64,000 nucleotides of DNA, from assembly GCA_940671915.1 (NCBI GenBank), contig CALNVZ010000641.1, positions 7,833,872-7,897,871 on the forward strand, written 5' to 3'. The notes beneath the pieces were generated by a model, which searched no databases, was not told where the DNA came from, and was given only the letters and a program-made list of their open reading frames with translations. The first letter of the stretch is position 1. Every line of letters starts with the position of its first letter. The position numbers were made by a program, and so were the translations under genes. This document shows, piece after piece, positions 37,463 through 48,899 of the stretch. The DNA comes from Paracentrotus lividus. Lineage: Eukaryota > Echinodermata > Echinoidea > Camarodonta > Echinidae.

Positions 37463-38320
37463 TTATTACATTTAGAAAGAATGAAACCATATGCAGGGAG
37501 AATTTTGCCAAATTCATAAGTTTTCTTTAACTCATACTCCTTCTAGATATAGATAAATTGATAATTATTTATAAAATGGAAAATAAATCAATAAATATCT
37601 CTCTTTCTAAAATGACGGTTAGAGGAGGGGAAGGAGAAGGACGGGGGAGGGGTGTGAAGGAAAAACAGTAAAAACAGAAAAACACATAATACCGAATAGA
37701 CATGCCTTAGGCAAGGTCGAGATCAACAGACCAACTCAATAAAAATAATCTTCTTTCATTGATTGTCGTCTCCGAGATGAACATCGATATCATTCAATCG
37801 TTATTTGAAATAATGGTGCTAGTATGTCTTTTGTCTTCTTAATAATAAGGGAGGCGTGTTTCATCCCTTGTCATACACCATCGAGCGTTATTGGTATAAT
37901 GTTGAGTGTTCATTTTTATTAAACATGCGTAAACAGGAAATAAAATCAACACTTTTTAAAATCCCACGTCTCTGTAAATTGCTATAAGAAGACTTAATTT
38001 GTATTATAACGACCGCCAATTTTATATCTAAACACCAGATAGGTTTTTTTTAAATCAACATAACTATCGGCTTAAATTGATAGGCCTACGATTCTGTATC
38101 ATTTTGATACTAAAATGTTAGAAACGTTTTTAAATGGCGTCAAGAAAACAAAATGATAACGTATTTTAATTTTCGTTAAGACTCTTCTAACAGTTTTCAT
38201 GTGATTCCGAGTCGGTGTTTGATATTATATCCCTTATCTAAGATTGTTTGCATTGAGAGTGTACACAAGGAGAAAAAGAATAGTTTAACTAAGAAAAACG
38301 TTTCTATGAAATAGTTCTTT
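36650..38320. other. no gene; TA repeat at 37430-37458
   Basis: AT-rich DNA with one TA microsatellite. A good GTAAGT donor on the minus strand near 37317 has no matching acceptor. Confidence 0.5.
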
Positions 38321-38328
38321 TTTCTTCG

Positions 38329-38336
38329 TGACGTCA
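38329..38336. promoter_or_regulatory. CRE word TGACGTCA
   Basis: A perfect CREB/ATF consensus about 75-80 bases upstream of the ATG at 38413, at the start of a block that is richer in CpG than its surroundings. Its position makes it more credible than the word at 22330. Confidence 0.4.
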
Positions 38337-38412
38337 ACGCATAGTACATTTTTTCCCTAGGAAAACTGGACTTACGTTTTTCCGACCCCCCCCCCCCAAC
38401 CTATTCACGAAT

Positions 38413-38586
38413 ATGACGCACAGCGCAGCGAGCGGTAATGCTACTCTGCTGCTTTACCTTTTAATTCTCCACTGCGATGCCACGGCAAACTCTTCGGCGA
38501 GCTGCACTGACCAGGCCGGTGCGCAACAGCTGATTTTTGTTGTGAAACAGACAACAATGGCTGCCTCCACTAGTTGCAGATTGATG
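38413..38586 (+). CDS. possible first exon with signal-peptide-like start
   Basis: An open frame of 58 codons from ATG 38413 to a weak donor (ATG then GTAATA), phase 0. The N-terminus MTHSAASGNATLLLYLLILH resembles a signal peptide. The CpG-richer context and the CRE at 38329 suggest a promoter region. The minus strand is open here too, and the donor is weak. It could equally be 5' leader. Confidence 0.25.
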
Positions 38587-38756
38587 GTAATAACGGAGAT
38601 TTCAGCAGTATAATGACGAGGAAATTGGTGGATTTTAAACTCGGACTGACAGCTGTTAATATCACATAACAATATAGTATGCTGTATTCTATATTCTGTA
38701 TATTGTTCACAATATGATGGTTGTGAGTATTTGAGTATCGTACATTGCAATCACTC

Positions 38757-38813
38757 ATGTCAGCGCTGCGCAAGTTGTTTTCTTCGGTGCTGCAAAAAAG
38801 AACGGCGGCTTTT
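38757..38813 (+). CDS. possible alternative first coding exon, phase 0
   Basis: ATG at 38757 opens 19 codons (MSALRKLFSSVLQKRTAAF) that run straight into a consensus GTAAGT. The base before the donor is T, which is unusual. The peptide is basic, with no acidic residue, and could be amphipathic like a mitochondrial presequence. Ending in phase 0, it could not join the acceptor at 42956 but could join a phase-0 exon such as 48770-48805. Confidence 0.3.
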
Positions 38814-39861
38814 GTAAGTATACACCGGTGTTGTTTATTCGCGACGGTTTTTTTGTCCGGACAAGACGGCAATTTTCGGAGCTTTGTTATCAATATTTCT
38901 TACTCGATTGAAAATAATATCAGACAATATAACAAGCATAATATTCACAAATATTTTGAAAATTACTGCACAAATGTGAGAAAATCCAGAGCGCAAAAGA
39001 TGATTGTTTTTTATCTGGCTTAAGTGTCCGGACAACGGATCCCCATCCTACTTGTAGGCCTACTTATTGCCAGAAGAAAGGTAAGCATGAGACTATATAA
39101 TTTGTTCTTAAAAAAATTAAAAGGTGGTATGTAGTGGAAGGGACTATAAAAACAAATAATACATGACAACTCATTCTCAGAACAGGTAAAACTATCGCAC
39201 TCAGGAACATCACATTAATACTATTCTCTCTCGGGCCGATGGCCCTTCGAAAGAATATACTATGGTGTTCCTCGATGCGAGAATGTTTTAACAGATCCTC
39301 GATTGTCATTGTACTATTTGTATATTATTGAAAACGTTTATCATCAACCGTTAACATGCGATTGATTGCGAAAATATAATCAAGAGAGTGAGAGGTAGAA
39401 AGAGAGAAAATGAAACAAAGAAAGAATGGGAAGAGAAATAGGGATTGTAGGAAGACAATGAGTTTTGTAACAAAATAGAATGGACTATAAACGATATCAA
39501 ACCAATACTTTAATCGAACTATCCAGTGTGAATACTTAATTGCGAATTGAAGCTCACCATTAAAAATCCACCTGGAACATTGAATACATTACTTAACTCT
39601 CCATAGGAAACCCGTGAAATCACACTCAAAATGGTTTGGAACCACTTTAGAAAATTCTCTCTCTCTAATTTGAACGTAAGAAGCGCTTAAACCAAATAGT
39701 TTCAGTGGCAGTGAATCAGATCCTTAACTAATTGTATGTACAAAACTAATGCCTCAATCTACCTATTGTGGTATGCAATCGACATTAAACAGTCAGTCCC
39801 ATCTATAGAAAACACAATGTCATTGTCTGTTGCAGCTTTCGCAAGTTGTGTTTGCCGTCGC

Positions 39862-40118
39862 CTACCTGGAAAAAAAAAACACCGTGTCCCACAGTTTGAA
39901 AGACAATGTGAAAACATCACTGTGTCCAAAGTGGTGGTCACATTGTAGCCGTATTTTCTAGTACTGACACTTGATGGAAAATTGCCAAATCCACCAGCAG
40001 CGTCACAGTTTGTGTGCAGGACTTGGACCACTGTTCACAGAGTCGACTGTGTGGTTTTTTGCCCATTTTCCAGTATTTCCACAACTGTGATTGACTCTGT
40101 GTTTATTTTTCGGCAGGG
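39862..40118. mobile_element. MITE, CCCTGCCGAAAAA family, copy 3
   Basis: The left end is TACCTGGAAAAAAAAAAC and the right end TTTATTTTTCGGCAGGG. Inside are CACAGAGTCGACTGTG and repeated CACAGT/ACTGTG words, as in copies 2 and 4. Confidence 0.75.
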
Positions 40119-40119
40119 T

Positions 40120-42955
40120 GGTCTAAGGCCTCTAGGACACATTCGTAGATAACTTGCATTAAACGATAACGCATAAACTATTTAAAAAATGACAATCATA
40201 TTATGGAACACTAGCATAATATGGCATCGCTGTGGTTTGACCTTCATCAACGAACTGTTGTCCGGACATTCCCCACGTGTCCCTATTTACCTCCATTGTC
40301 TACCTAGGGAAGACCTGAGACAATTGTTAACTGTTAGTTTCTTTCCAAATTTGACCTATCAGCTTGTTATTAAAGCTAAATACTTGTTAAAAACTAAATA
40401 AAGTGAAAATATGCATATCTTTAGCTTTGAACAATTAGCAAATTAACCGGATTACCCACTTACCAAGAACGCCGTACACATGCTCACCACAAAACACTTT
40501 TATATTTACTGCCCCTAAATTTTTGGATTCTCTTACCCAGAGACATGCGTCAATAAAAGCAATTATTAGAAACACTAAACTTAATTATTATTGGTTATTC
40601 ATCATATACTTGTTTCTCTTAATGACAGAGACGTATCACAAGATCAAATAATCACCAAAATCAAACATCATTCACACAGTATAAAAAAAAAATTTATCTT
40701 AAATCTTCGACAAATTAAATCATTAACCAAATTAAAACTAATTATAATGAAACATGTCAATGCTTGACTATATATACATTTTCATTGTATATGCATGAAA
40801 TGGTGGCAAAAGTTATGATAGTTTTTTTTTTTTTTTTTTTTTTTTTATGATTTATTTTTTAGGTTGGTTGTCGGCTTCACCCTTTAACGTAGACATTATA
40901 GAACCTTCATTAATTCACTATTGTTGTTCTCTATCTACTTCCTGTACCTACACAATATATCTCTTAAACTGGACAACTGTTGATATAGCACTTATGTAGG
41001 GCTTATCGCCTTTGACTTTAACGTCATTCTTTCAAAATAAAGTTGATACATTCTGAGAATGAAGTAAAATGACAGCCTTTTTTTTTTTTTCTTTTTTTTG
41101 TAATAAATCAATCTTCAAAATTTACGCCACTTTTTTTTCTTTGGCAAAAATCAATATGCCTTTGCCTCTTAACAAGACGTATGGACATATATTTTAATAT
41201 GTGCGTTTTTAGTATAAGAAAAAACAAGTCAGGGAGGGCGGGGGTCCCTATCTCTTTCTCATCTTATGGGACCCATATGTTAAATAAGCCTGTTTCGGTT
41301 TTCATGGGCTATAAAACACCCTCCCATGTCAGTGCTTCTTTTATGTGTTGTATACATGGAACACTCGACGAGATAAATAAATAAAATGAAATAAAATCAT
41401 ATGTTACAGTTATTTAATTCCTCATGTCTTGACGATCATAGATACAGGTTCCTTTTGTCCTTGCTAAAAAAAAAAAGAAACATAATTGATTATACATTTT
41501 CAAGTTAATGAAGCTTCTGATAGTTTTCAGTAAGTGATTATAAATCATTTAAAAAAACAAGAATAACAAACTTGAGGCTCTGATTACAATAGATACAAAT
41601 GATAACACAAACTAAAGGTATCTTCTTTTCGGAAAATATACAAGTATTTTTCATTGATTTTATAACAAAAACCACGTATAGACAATATGTTCAAAGTTAT
41701 TGGAATTTTCAGGTCTGCGATTATAGATATGTACCTTTGTTTTGTTAAAGCCATACAATAATCCAGACCAATACATTCAAGTTATAAAATTCTCGATAAC
41801 TTGAGTGATCCTAACCAGAAGTGCTTTTCTTTGCCATTTCTTTATTATCCAAGTCTCCTGCTACTACACACTCCTTCGCTTAAAAGACGATAACAAGGTA
41901 CCACTCTTCTCATCATTTTTTACTTTTTTCTTCAGTAAACGTGATATAAATTATAAAATAACAACAACCAACAACAAACAACAACAAGATTAAAAAATTG
42001 AGGCTCTGTATTCACTTGCGGAGGAGCTCCGACATAGCAAATAGAAAATTTGTTCGCGACGGACAGAATGTAATAAACTTCAAGAATATCGCAAGCAATG
42101 GGAGAAGCGACTTACAATGCGCATGTTCTCGAACAAATTTTAAGTTGTATAGCGTGTTTTGCTTAGAATGGGTAGCCTCTATCTACAATTGCCCCGTTTA
42201 ACAGTTGTGCCCCGTTCTCCCCTATATTCAAAGAAATGTTTGCATCGAATAGAAAACCATATCACCATCAAGTTTCCACTTTCATTTAAGAAGAAAGAAT
42301 GAAGTAGGGGCCCTCGGAATTTTTTTTCTATTTAGCCCTCAGGTCGTGGTCATCATACCATCTTCTCCCTCTTGTAATCATCACATTGACATACTAGCCC
42401 GGGTTTTCGTTCAACGCATTTGGAGAGCTTGAATATAAATGATCATACTATAAATTAGTTAAACATTCACACGTGCATGTAATTGATATTATCTCAACAT
42501 AGCTTAAGCGAACGATGACGAGGAAATGAACTGAGAAGATGTTTGTTCGTCATTCTCTTAAAAACACGGCAGTTATAATCTGTAGATTGTGTGCAGAGTA
42601 TACCCTAATCACACCGAGACTGAAAAATATAAATGTTTTGCTTTCATATAACATGACAGGTTTAATCGTGATCTGGACATTCCAAAGGTACAGGATTATG
42701 AAGCCGAGAGACCTCGAAGCCTCCAGAGCGTGCTCGTAAGGCGCATCTTCTTGGCTCAAAATTTTTGTGACTCTTTTGCCGATTATTAAGAAACGAAAAT
42801 TTTATGATGAAGAATAGGGGATTGAGAACATTCAGCCTAACTTCACCCTCTTTTGATTTCTCATTATTTATTTTCATTGATGTGGAAATATGACAAATAA
42901 AATATTTCCTTAATGAAATTTTGATATTATCGTATATATTTCTTATCATTTACAG
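40120..42955. other. no gene seen; poly(T) at 40823-40847
   Basis: AT-rich DNA. A strong minus-strand donor near 40463 (CTTG then GTAAGT) follows an open segment ending HVYGVL, but the upstream acceptor has no pyrimidine tract, so no exon is called. Confidence 0.45.
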
Positions 42956-43071
42956 ATAACTACACACTAGACCGGAGAGGGAGGCGAACTACGCTGACCG
43001 GGGTCCCTCACGTGACCGTGCCCACATCGACCCAGAGAAACTCCCTTCGAGCCAACATGACGGAGTCCACG
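42956..43071 (+). CDS. internal coding exon, likely common exon of the plus-strand gene
   Basis: A 116-base exon with a clear acceptor (TATTTCTTATCATTTACAG) and a donor GTTAGT after ACG, non-consensus at +3. It starts with the last two bases of a codon (phase 1) and ends in phase 0. The peptide has NYTLDRRGRRTTLTGVPH, then VTVPTSTQRNSLRANMTEST. It is GC-richer than its surroundings and uses G/C-ending codons. RRGRRTTL and QRNSL look like basophilic kinase sites. A phase-1 acceptor is what the exon at 512-789 and the four candidate first exons require; a G at their end gives GAT (Asp) at the junction. Beyond the donor the frame stops at once (TGA), so splicing is needed. The opposite strand is also open for 94 codons; I prefer the plus strand because of the acceptor. 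The family is not recognised. Confidence 0.55.
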
Positions 43072-43904
43072 GTTAGTTGAACGGATATCGTGAAATTCGT
43101 CGGTTTTCGAGAAAACAAATCGAGTGGCCGAACGATCTACCGATACCCTGTCGCACAATGCCCGACTTTGTGAGTGACGTTCTTGGATGATGAGAGAAGA
43201 GCCGATCTGTGCAGTAACGAGCCATCTTGGCCGCAAGGCAGCAGGTAGCAATCTATGTCAAAATCTTCACCCTAACACTCATTCAAAGAAGATCGAGAGT
43301 AGGATTAAATGTATAACATAGATAATGAATATAGTGAAGAAAACAAATGAGTAGATAAGTGGCTGAAGAATAGAATGACTATTAATCAAGAGCTAGGGAA
43401 AAAACTTATCACATAAACAAGCTGTTTGAACAGGCAAAAGATGGAACGCCAATTGAATATTCTACTTCTAGGAGAAGATTACTGCGTTCTAACATAAAAT
43501 AACACCCACTGCCTCAGGACGCCAAATCGCCTCAGAACTAGACCGAAGCTCTCATATCCAAACCACAAAAAGAAAGGACCTTCAGATTTTTAAATCATCA
43601 TTTCTTCAATCTCCACAGAATTCCAGCACGCTGTATTGTATTCCGCAGCGCGCGCTAACACCTCCGAAAAGATAAAACACGGCTGACAAGCTGACGGTAA
43701 AGAGGAGTAAATCACAAAACTGATATCCAAGGGCAGTATCGCCATTAAGTGAAGATTACAAGCGTCTCTCCAGCGGTCCAAAACACTAGCACGAGGAGTT
43801 TAGATCCGCAGTGTTCAGTCAGCTATCCATACTGTCACTCAGGAATGTGTTACGCTGCAAGCGGAAGATAAGTTCACTGTAGAGACATGAATCTCATGCT
43901 TCTC

Positions 43905-44392
43905 CCCTGCCGGAAAAAAAAAGAAACTACACAGAATCATCACAAGTATGTCCACACTGTGGAAACAAGGGAGATCCGCGGAGCGTTTTTGAAAGATGGA
44001 AGAGGGCTGAGCGAACAGTGTGAGGGCGGGGGGACTGAACAGGGCTAAAAAAATCACCAAATGTGATGGTCATTTAATGCATTTTTGTACACGTTGGCTG
44101 AAAAAAGTGGGGGGGGCGGGGGCTGCAGCCCCCCAAGCCCCCCCCCCGGCCCGCGGCTCCTGGGGGAAACACTTATGAAATAGGCAAATCCACACAGTCG
44201 ACTCTAGATCTGTGAACACAGTGACCGGGATCCTTTACAAAGCGTGTATGCCGACGTATGTGGATTTGCCAATTTCACAGTGTCATGGTACTAGAAAAGT
44301 TACTGGAAAGAAGTACAGCACAATGATTATACACTGTGTCGCAGTTGAGTTCACTTTGGCTGTACACTGTGAACACTGTTTTTTCGGCAGTG
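43905..44392. mobile_element. MITE, CCCTGCCGAAAAA family, copy 4, with an insertion
   Basis: The left end CCCTGCCGGAAAAAAAAAG and the right end TGTTTTTTCGGCAG enclose CACAGTCGACTCT-type words. About 200 bases at 43970-44173 have no match in the other copies. They start near GATCCGCGGAGCG and end in a G/C-run hairpin (GGGGGCTGCAGCCCCC near 44115-44145), so they look like a later insertion. Confidence 0.7.
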
Positions 44393-46029
44393 GGGGGTCG
44401 ATGTATTTGACAAGAAAATGCACAAGTCCTCAAGCCACAGAGGGTAGGTCCAGTCTACGATAATAATTCGGAAAAATGTAGGCCTATATAGCTCCATGAT
44501 GAGAGGTTGTCACAATAGCCGGTTAGTTCGTCACTGATCCAACAGCGAGGGAGTAAATCACGTTGTTTTACTGCATACAAATGAAGAACTCGAGAAGAGG
44601 CGTCGTTGTAAGATCTTCAATTTTGACACCATGATTTCTACTCAATAAATCATTTATATTGTATTTATTTAACTTTCAAACTGACAAGCATATGAATACC
44701 CTTCATTGATTTAATCAACTGATCAATACTATTAGGGAGACTTGCGTCATGGCAAAGAAAGATTATTTAGAGGGACACACAACCTGCTATCAATAGTCCT
44801 AATGTTGAGATGCGCAATGGATGGAGCATATTAAACTTACTCACTTTTATTATGATAATGCTTGGATATGTGTGTAAAGAGAAAAAACCATAACAACGTT
44901 TCGTCGAAAGGGTTGTCTTTAACCGCATCCTGTTAATTACCCAGCACCACTGAAACCGTAATCCATAAACATAATGCATTCGGATTAGCAATGAGTTAGG
45001 GCTTAGATATAGATAAGAGTTAGGATTAAATACGGTTATGGACTTTCATGATTAGGGTGCGTTAGGAGTTAGGGTTTTGTTATGATATTGGCAGGATAGG
45101 AAGTCTGAGATTATGACTACCAAACCCCCCCCCCAACAACAAAAAAAAAAAAAATAAATAAATAATAATAAATAGATAAAAATAATAATAAATAAATAAA
45201 TAAAATAAATAAATAAATAATAAAAAATAATTAAATAAAAATAAAATAAAAATAATAATATAAATAAATAAATAAATAAATAAATAAAATACAAAATACA
45301 AATACAAACAACAACAACAAAAAAAAAAAAAAAAAAAAGAAGAAAAAAAAAGAATTAAATATAAAGAAAGGAGAAACTAGAGTAAGAATAAAAGTAATTA
45401 ACTTAATGAATAATGTATTTTTTTATGTAAATATTTGGTTATTATGCGCTAGGAATTGCATGAATGCTCAATTATCACTGATAGACGAGTTAAGACGGCA
45501 TTGCATGCGTATTTACAAAAACTGTGTTAACATCGACACTGTGTGTTATACTACTTCCGCAGAGAGATACATTCACGTATAAGTCTACCAGAACATCTAG
45601 TAAGCAAAAGGTGATGTACCATAGTAAGCGCGGGCTTGATTTACCAACGCAATATCATACATCATAGGTATATATATGTTATGAATCTTTAATAAACAAT
45701 AGTAAAATGCCTTTTTACAAAATTTAAACTGTCATTATCCATAAGGTTGTAAATAAGGCGGGATAGCTAATTGTATTTTTACCCCGATAAATGTGGTCTA
45801 AGGTCTAAAATTCCTCTATCTATTTCTAATACATTCTTATTGATGGCGAAGTGTATAAGCATAAGCCTAGAATAATGGACCCAATGATCGTGGAATCGAG
45901 CGACAATGATTAACCTAATATAAATGAACGCAAGCAATATGTTAAATGCGCGCATCGATCTATAAGAAACTATGTGGGCTTACCTATATAAGCAATTAGA
46001 ATAAAAACTGAAAACGACAGAGCGAAGAT
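44393..46029. repeat. AAAT-rich microsatellite (45130-45350) in otherwise empty DNA
   Basis: From about 45130 to 45350 there are AAAT/AAT units and A runs. The long T-rich ORFs on the minus strand are artefacts of this. Around it nothing is recognised except a weak TTAGGG-like patch at 45000-45080. Confidence 0.85.
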
Positions 46030-46296
46030 TTGAGAAGCTCATTAATTGATGTCATTTATTTTCCTGCCTCCACACGCTTCGAAATTTTCGTGAAACGAAA
46101 AACGGTCCGGCGTCGTTTAAGCCTGCACCAGCCTTCACAGCGCTACCCCGCCAATCACAGTGAGCCAGACTATCTATCCCAACAGGATGATGAGCTTCAA
46201 GCAGACGAATTACTAAAATTCCAAGCCGCGCTCTACATTGTGGACAGATCGGGCGGCGTACAATTGAATAAACACCCGTACGTCGAAACTTCGTGA
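46030..46296 (+). CDS. coding-like open frame, unrecognised
   Basis: An 89-codon frame (stop included) with codon choice more gene-like than its neighbours. It includes TRFEIFVKRKTVRRRLSLHQ and later DDELQADELLKFQAALYIVD. It ends at TGA at 46294. There is no ATG start and no convincing acceptor with a pyrimidine tract. Just beyond, at 46787-46858, another short frame reads VDIYENDDDVNEEDDEGEST and then stops. The whole 46.0-46.9 kb block may be leader sequence or a decayed coding copy. Confidence 0.25.
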   Translation: MRSSLIDVIYFPASTRFEIFVKRKTVRRRLSLHQPSQRYPANHSEPDYLSQQDDELQADELLKFQAALYIVDRSGGVQLNKHPYVETS

Positions 46297-46476
46297 TGCG
46301 TTCATGACCCCGTTCGAACTCAGACAGTATCTCGTTTCATCTGAGCCCCGCTATCAACGCCCACGTCAATGCAGTACAGCTGAAGCCCACTGGGACGTAA
46401 TACCGATCAGTAACAGACTAATGACTCATTCGAAATCGGCTCGCAATCCAAGCCAGCATTGAACCTCGTAGTTCTG

Positions 46477-46484
46477 TGACGTCA
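46477..46484. promoter_or_regulatory. CRE word TGACGTCA
   Basis: A perfect CREB/ATF consensus inside the GC-richer block 46.0-46.9 kb. Confidence 0.35.
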
Positions 46485-46703
46485 ACCAGCACGGATATTA
46501 AGACTCTCCATGCTCAAGTCTTAACATACCGATTCACCACCGAACCATAAGCAGACAATCGAGGTCGTTCAGACCTTCTTCTCAATCCGTCGATTAAATC
46601 GGCCACGTCGTATGCGATCGTTGACACACGTCAAGCTGACGCCAGCGGCATCGACAAAATTCCGCATTGGGACAACGTAGCCGGATAATGAGAAAAGACT
46701 TAC

Positions 46704-46772
46704 TGACGAATCAGCTGAACGGAAGCCGCGCCGTATCTGAACAATGATTTCGACCCGAGACGCGCATCCCAT
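46704..46772 (-). CDS. candidate first coding exon of a minus-strand gene
   Basis: On the minus strand an ATG (46772-46770) opens 23 codons that run into a consensus donor GTAAGT in phase 0. The peptide starts MGCASRVEIIVQIRRGF; Met-Gly-Cys is the usual context for N-myristoylation plus palmitoylation. Upstream on the minus strand, the stretch to about 46860 is pyrimidine-rich, has no ATG, and contains a CACGTCATC word. It lies head-to-head with the plus-strand TATA promoter at 47320. No downstream exon is identified with confidence. It could be unrelated leader sequence. Confidence 0.35.
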
Positions 46773-47284
46773 AACAACAACGACAGGTGGATATATACGA
46801 GAACGATGATGACGTGAATGAGGAGGATGATGAAGGAGAGAGCACAGACACCAGATGAAAGATCATGATCGACGTTGACTTGATGTTTAACGGATCCCTT
46901 AGTTTAATCTCTGCGTGTAATTGAGTGATAACTAAACAATTGTTCAATGATGCTACGTGCTCTGGATGGACAGATACGAGCGTAGTGCTAGTCACGTTAG
47001 CTATCGAGACGGCTGATCAGAAGAAAGCAACTTCAAACTTCTGTTCCAGGAAGATGTTTGTAGCTTATGTAACTTGCCTGGGGGTTTGAATACCAGTTCC
47101 TTTTTGAAAATGTATCGTGATATCAGAAGATGGAATGAAGACAAAGTAAACGACAATGAAATATTTTTGAAGCATATGTTTATTATCAAGTAGTGCTGGT
47201 GAATTGTGAAACGTATTGAACAGTACATACATGTATATCGATTATATGCAAGTAAAACATAATTTATATAGACCTTATGCACAC

Positions 47285-47409
47285 GACGTCATAATTTCAT
47301 AGTGCCCTCCCTCAGAGGATATATAAATACGCGCCAACGAGTTGTCAGAGATGCACCAGCTGCAGAAGGCAACGGCCTCAGCCTCTAAGATGGCGAAGCG
47401 ATGACGTCA
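47285..47409 (+). promoter_or_regulatory. TATA promoter with flanking CRE words
   Basis: TATATAAATA at 47320-47329 lies 27 bases upstream of a GTTGTCAGAG word whose A at 47347 would be the start site. A CRE-like GACGTCAT sits at 47285-47292 and a perfect TGACGTCA at 47402-47409. A YY1-like AAGATGGCG is at about 47390. The first ATG, just after the start site, gives a 17-codon ORF (MHQLQKATASASKMAKR) that ends in TGA. This looks like a short upstream ORF or an untranslated first exon. Spacing supports a real core promoter; the gene it drives is unknown. Confidence 0.5.
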
Positions 47410-47658
47410 ATGCATAAGGCCTATAATGCACTGTTTAACAATGAATAATATATTTTGTATCTACATCTGATTGTAAATAGAAATGTCATTCCTCGATGGA
47501 ATTATTTATTATATTGTACCAAATTCGTCTATATACATCTCAATGTTCGTACCATGGTCACTACTGGTATTGTGTCAGCCTCGGGTTTCACAGAAAGTCA
47601 TTGCACCCGACGAATGGATGAGCACATTTCAGGCACGCATTGAAGAGAATGGTTAGGT

Positions 47659-48086
47659 CGGAGGCGAAAACGTCCTGTCAGGTGAATCCGTCCACCCGGC
47701 GTAAGTAACGTGCAAAAATGAGGCTAGCTCCATGCTCGACAGGGCACGCTATTTGGAACCAGCATGCCAACCAAGCACCCTGCAACTCCTCTCGCGCTCC
47801 ATCCGAACTTACGATTAAATGAAACAGATTATTAATTACGGTAGATCTAACTTAGATATTCGGCTACAGTTTAGTTTATTCCATACTTTGAGTTTCCCAC
47901 CGGCGAACTTTTGTCCTGACGACATTTTGTCCACCTGTGTTATACCTGTTATACCCTACGCTACCCCTTTACCATTTCCACCCATCCCCCTCCCCCTTGC
48001 CGGGTCTCGGCTGTAGTGCCAGCATGACAGCGTGCACCATTGCATGATGGACGGATTTTTCGCCTGACAGGACTCTTTCTCCTACG
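47659..48086. repeat. foldback element, CGTCCTGTCAGG arms
   Basis: The left arm has CGAAAACGTCCTGTCAGGTG and AATCCGTCCA. The right arm has the complement: TGGACGGATTTTTCGCC, then TGACAGGACTC. Arms are about 80 bases with mismatches; the middle is unrelated. Confidence 0.6.
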
Positions 48087-48769
48087 TCACCGGCTGTGGG
48101 ACACACACAAAATCTATTGTGACATTGTATAATATCAGTGTACACAGTGGACATATAATCACGTGATGGGTAGAATAAAAATTACATTTAACAAATTCAT
48201 ATAACCATAGCACGGGGATACAAACAGTCAGCCGTTTAAGGGGACTAATCACACATTTTGATCTGTAAAATCATGTAAATTAATGTACCCATGTACTGTT
48301 TTTGAAAATGCATGTATAAGCTTTATACATAATGTGACTTTAGATGGGTAAATACTTTGCAGATAATTATTCAGTTATTTCAATATCCGTGTCAGAATTG
48401 CACTATTTATATTTAAACACGTTATAATCTAAAACTTCAAGTACTAGTATTCGAATAACATGGGATGATTCTATAAAATGGCACATGGAACTAGATGGAC
48501 ATTTAGCTGCACATATGTATTAATTGTTCATATAAATGGTCATGATTTGTATAATCAATCTGTTATCTTAAATGAAATTATTTCAACGTGATATTTATGA
48601 ATAAATAAAGCAAATTAGAATTATAATAATCTAATAATTGTCATGTATTGCTTTTTGGTTATTATCGTGCATAGGTTTAAATTGAAGTGAATGTCGTACT
48701 AAAAAAAATGAAGTCTATAAGTAAAACATTACAAGTGATCTGAAATGCCACATTATATTTCCTCTGCAG

Positions 48770-48805
48770 ACTAAAAATGCCAGGCGATTCCTGTCTGACC
48801 TAAAG
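48770..48805 (+). CDS. possible 36-base microexon
   Basis: A strong acceptor (TATATTTCCTCTGCAG) is followed by 12 codons, TKNARRFLSDLK, and then a weak donor (AAAG then GTTTGA). Phase 0 at both ends continues the exon at 42956-43071. The acceptor and peptide look real; the donor is poor and the segment is short. Confidence 0.3.
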
Positions 48806-48899
48806 GTTTGAAATTATTAAAGCATGAGCTGGAAGAGTGATTCTATTTTAGATGCCGAATGAAGTTAGACAATCCCTTTGGAGCCAATATGCACCAACA

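Noticed and set aside
40464..40530. Minus-strand segment ending HVYGVL with a consensus GTAAGT donor
   Set aside because: The only acceptor upstream lacks a pyrimidine tract and the phase cannot be linked to another exon.
42967..43251. 94-codon minus-strand ORF opposite the 42956 exon
   Set aside because: No proper acceptor/donor pair on the minus strand; the plus-strand acceptor is much better.
44841..44991. Minus-strand frame ending at a GTAAGT donor (44840)
   Set aside because: The frame is AT-rich without motifs and the acceptor is not convincing.
46744..46786. Plus-strand ATG segment MISTRDAHPITTTT ending in phase 1
   Set aside because: The donor GTGGAT is weak, it lies downstream of the exon it would have to join, and it is opposite a better minus-strand exon.
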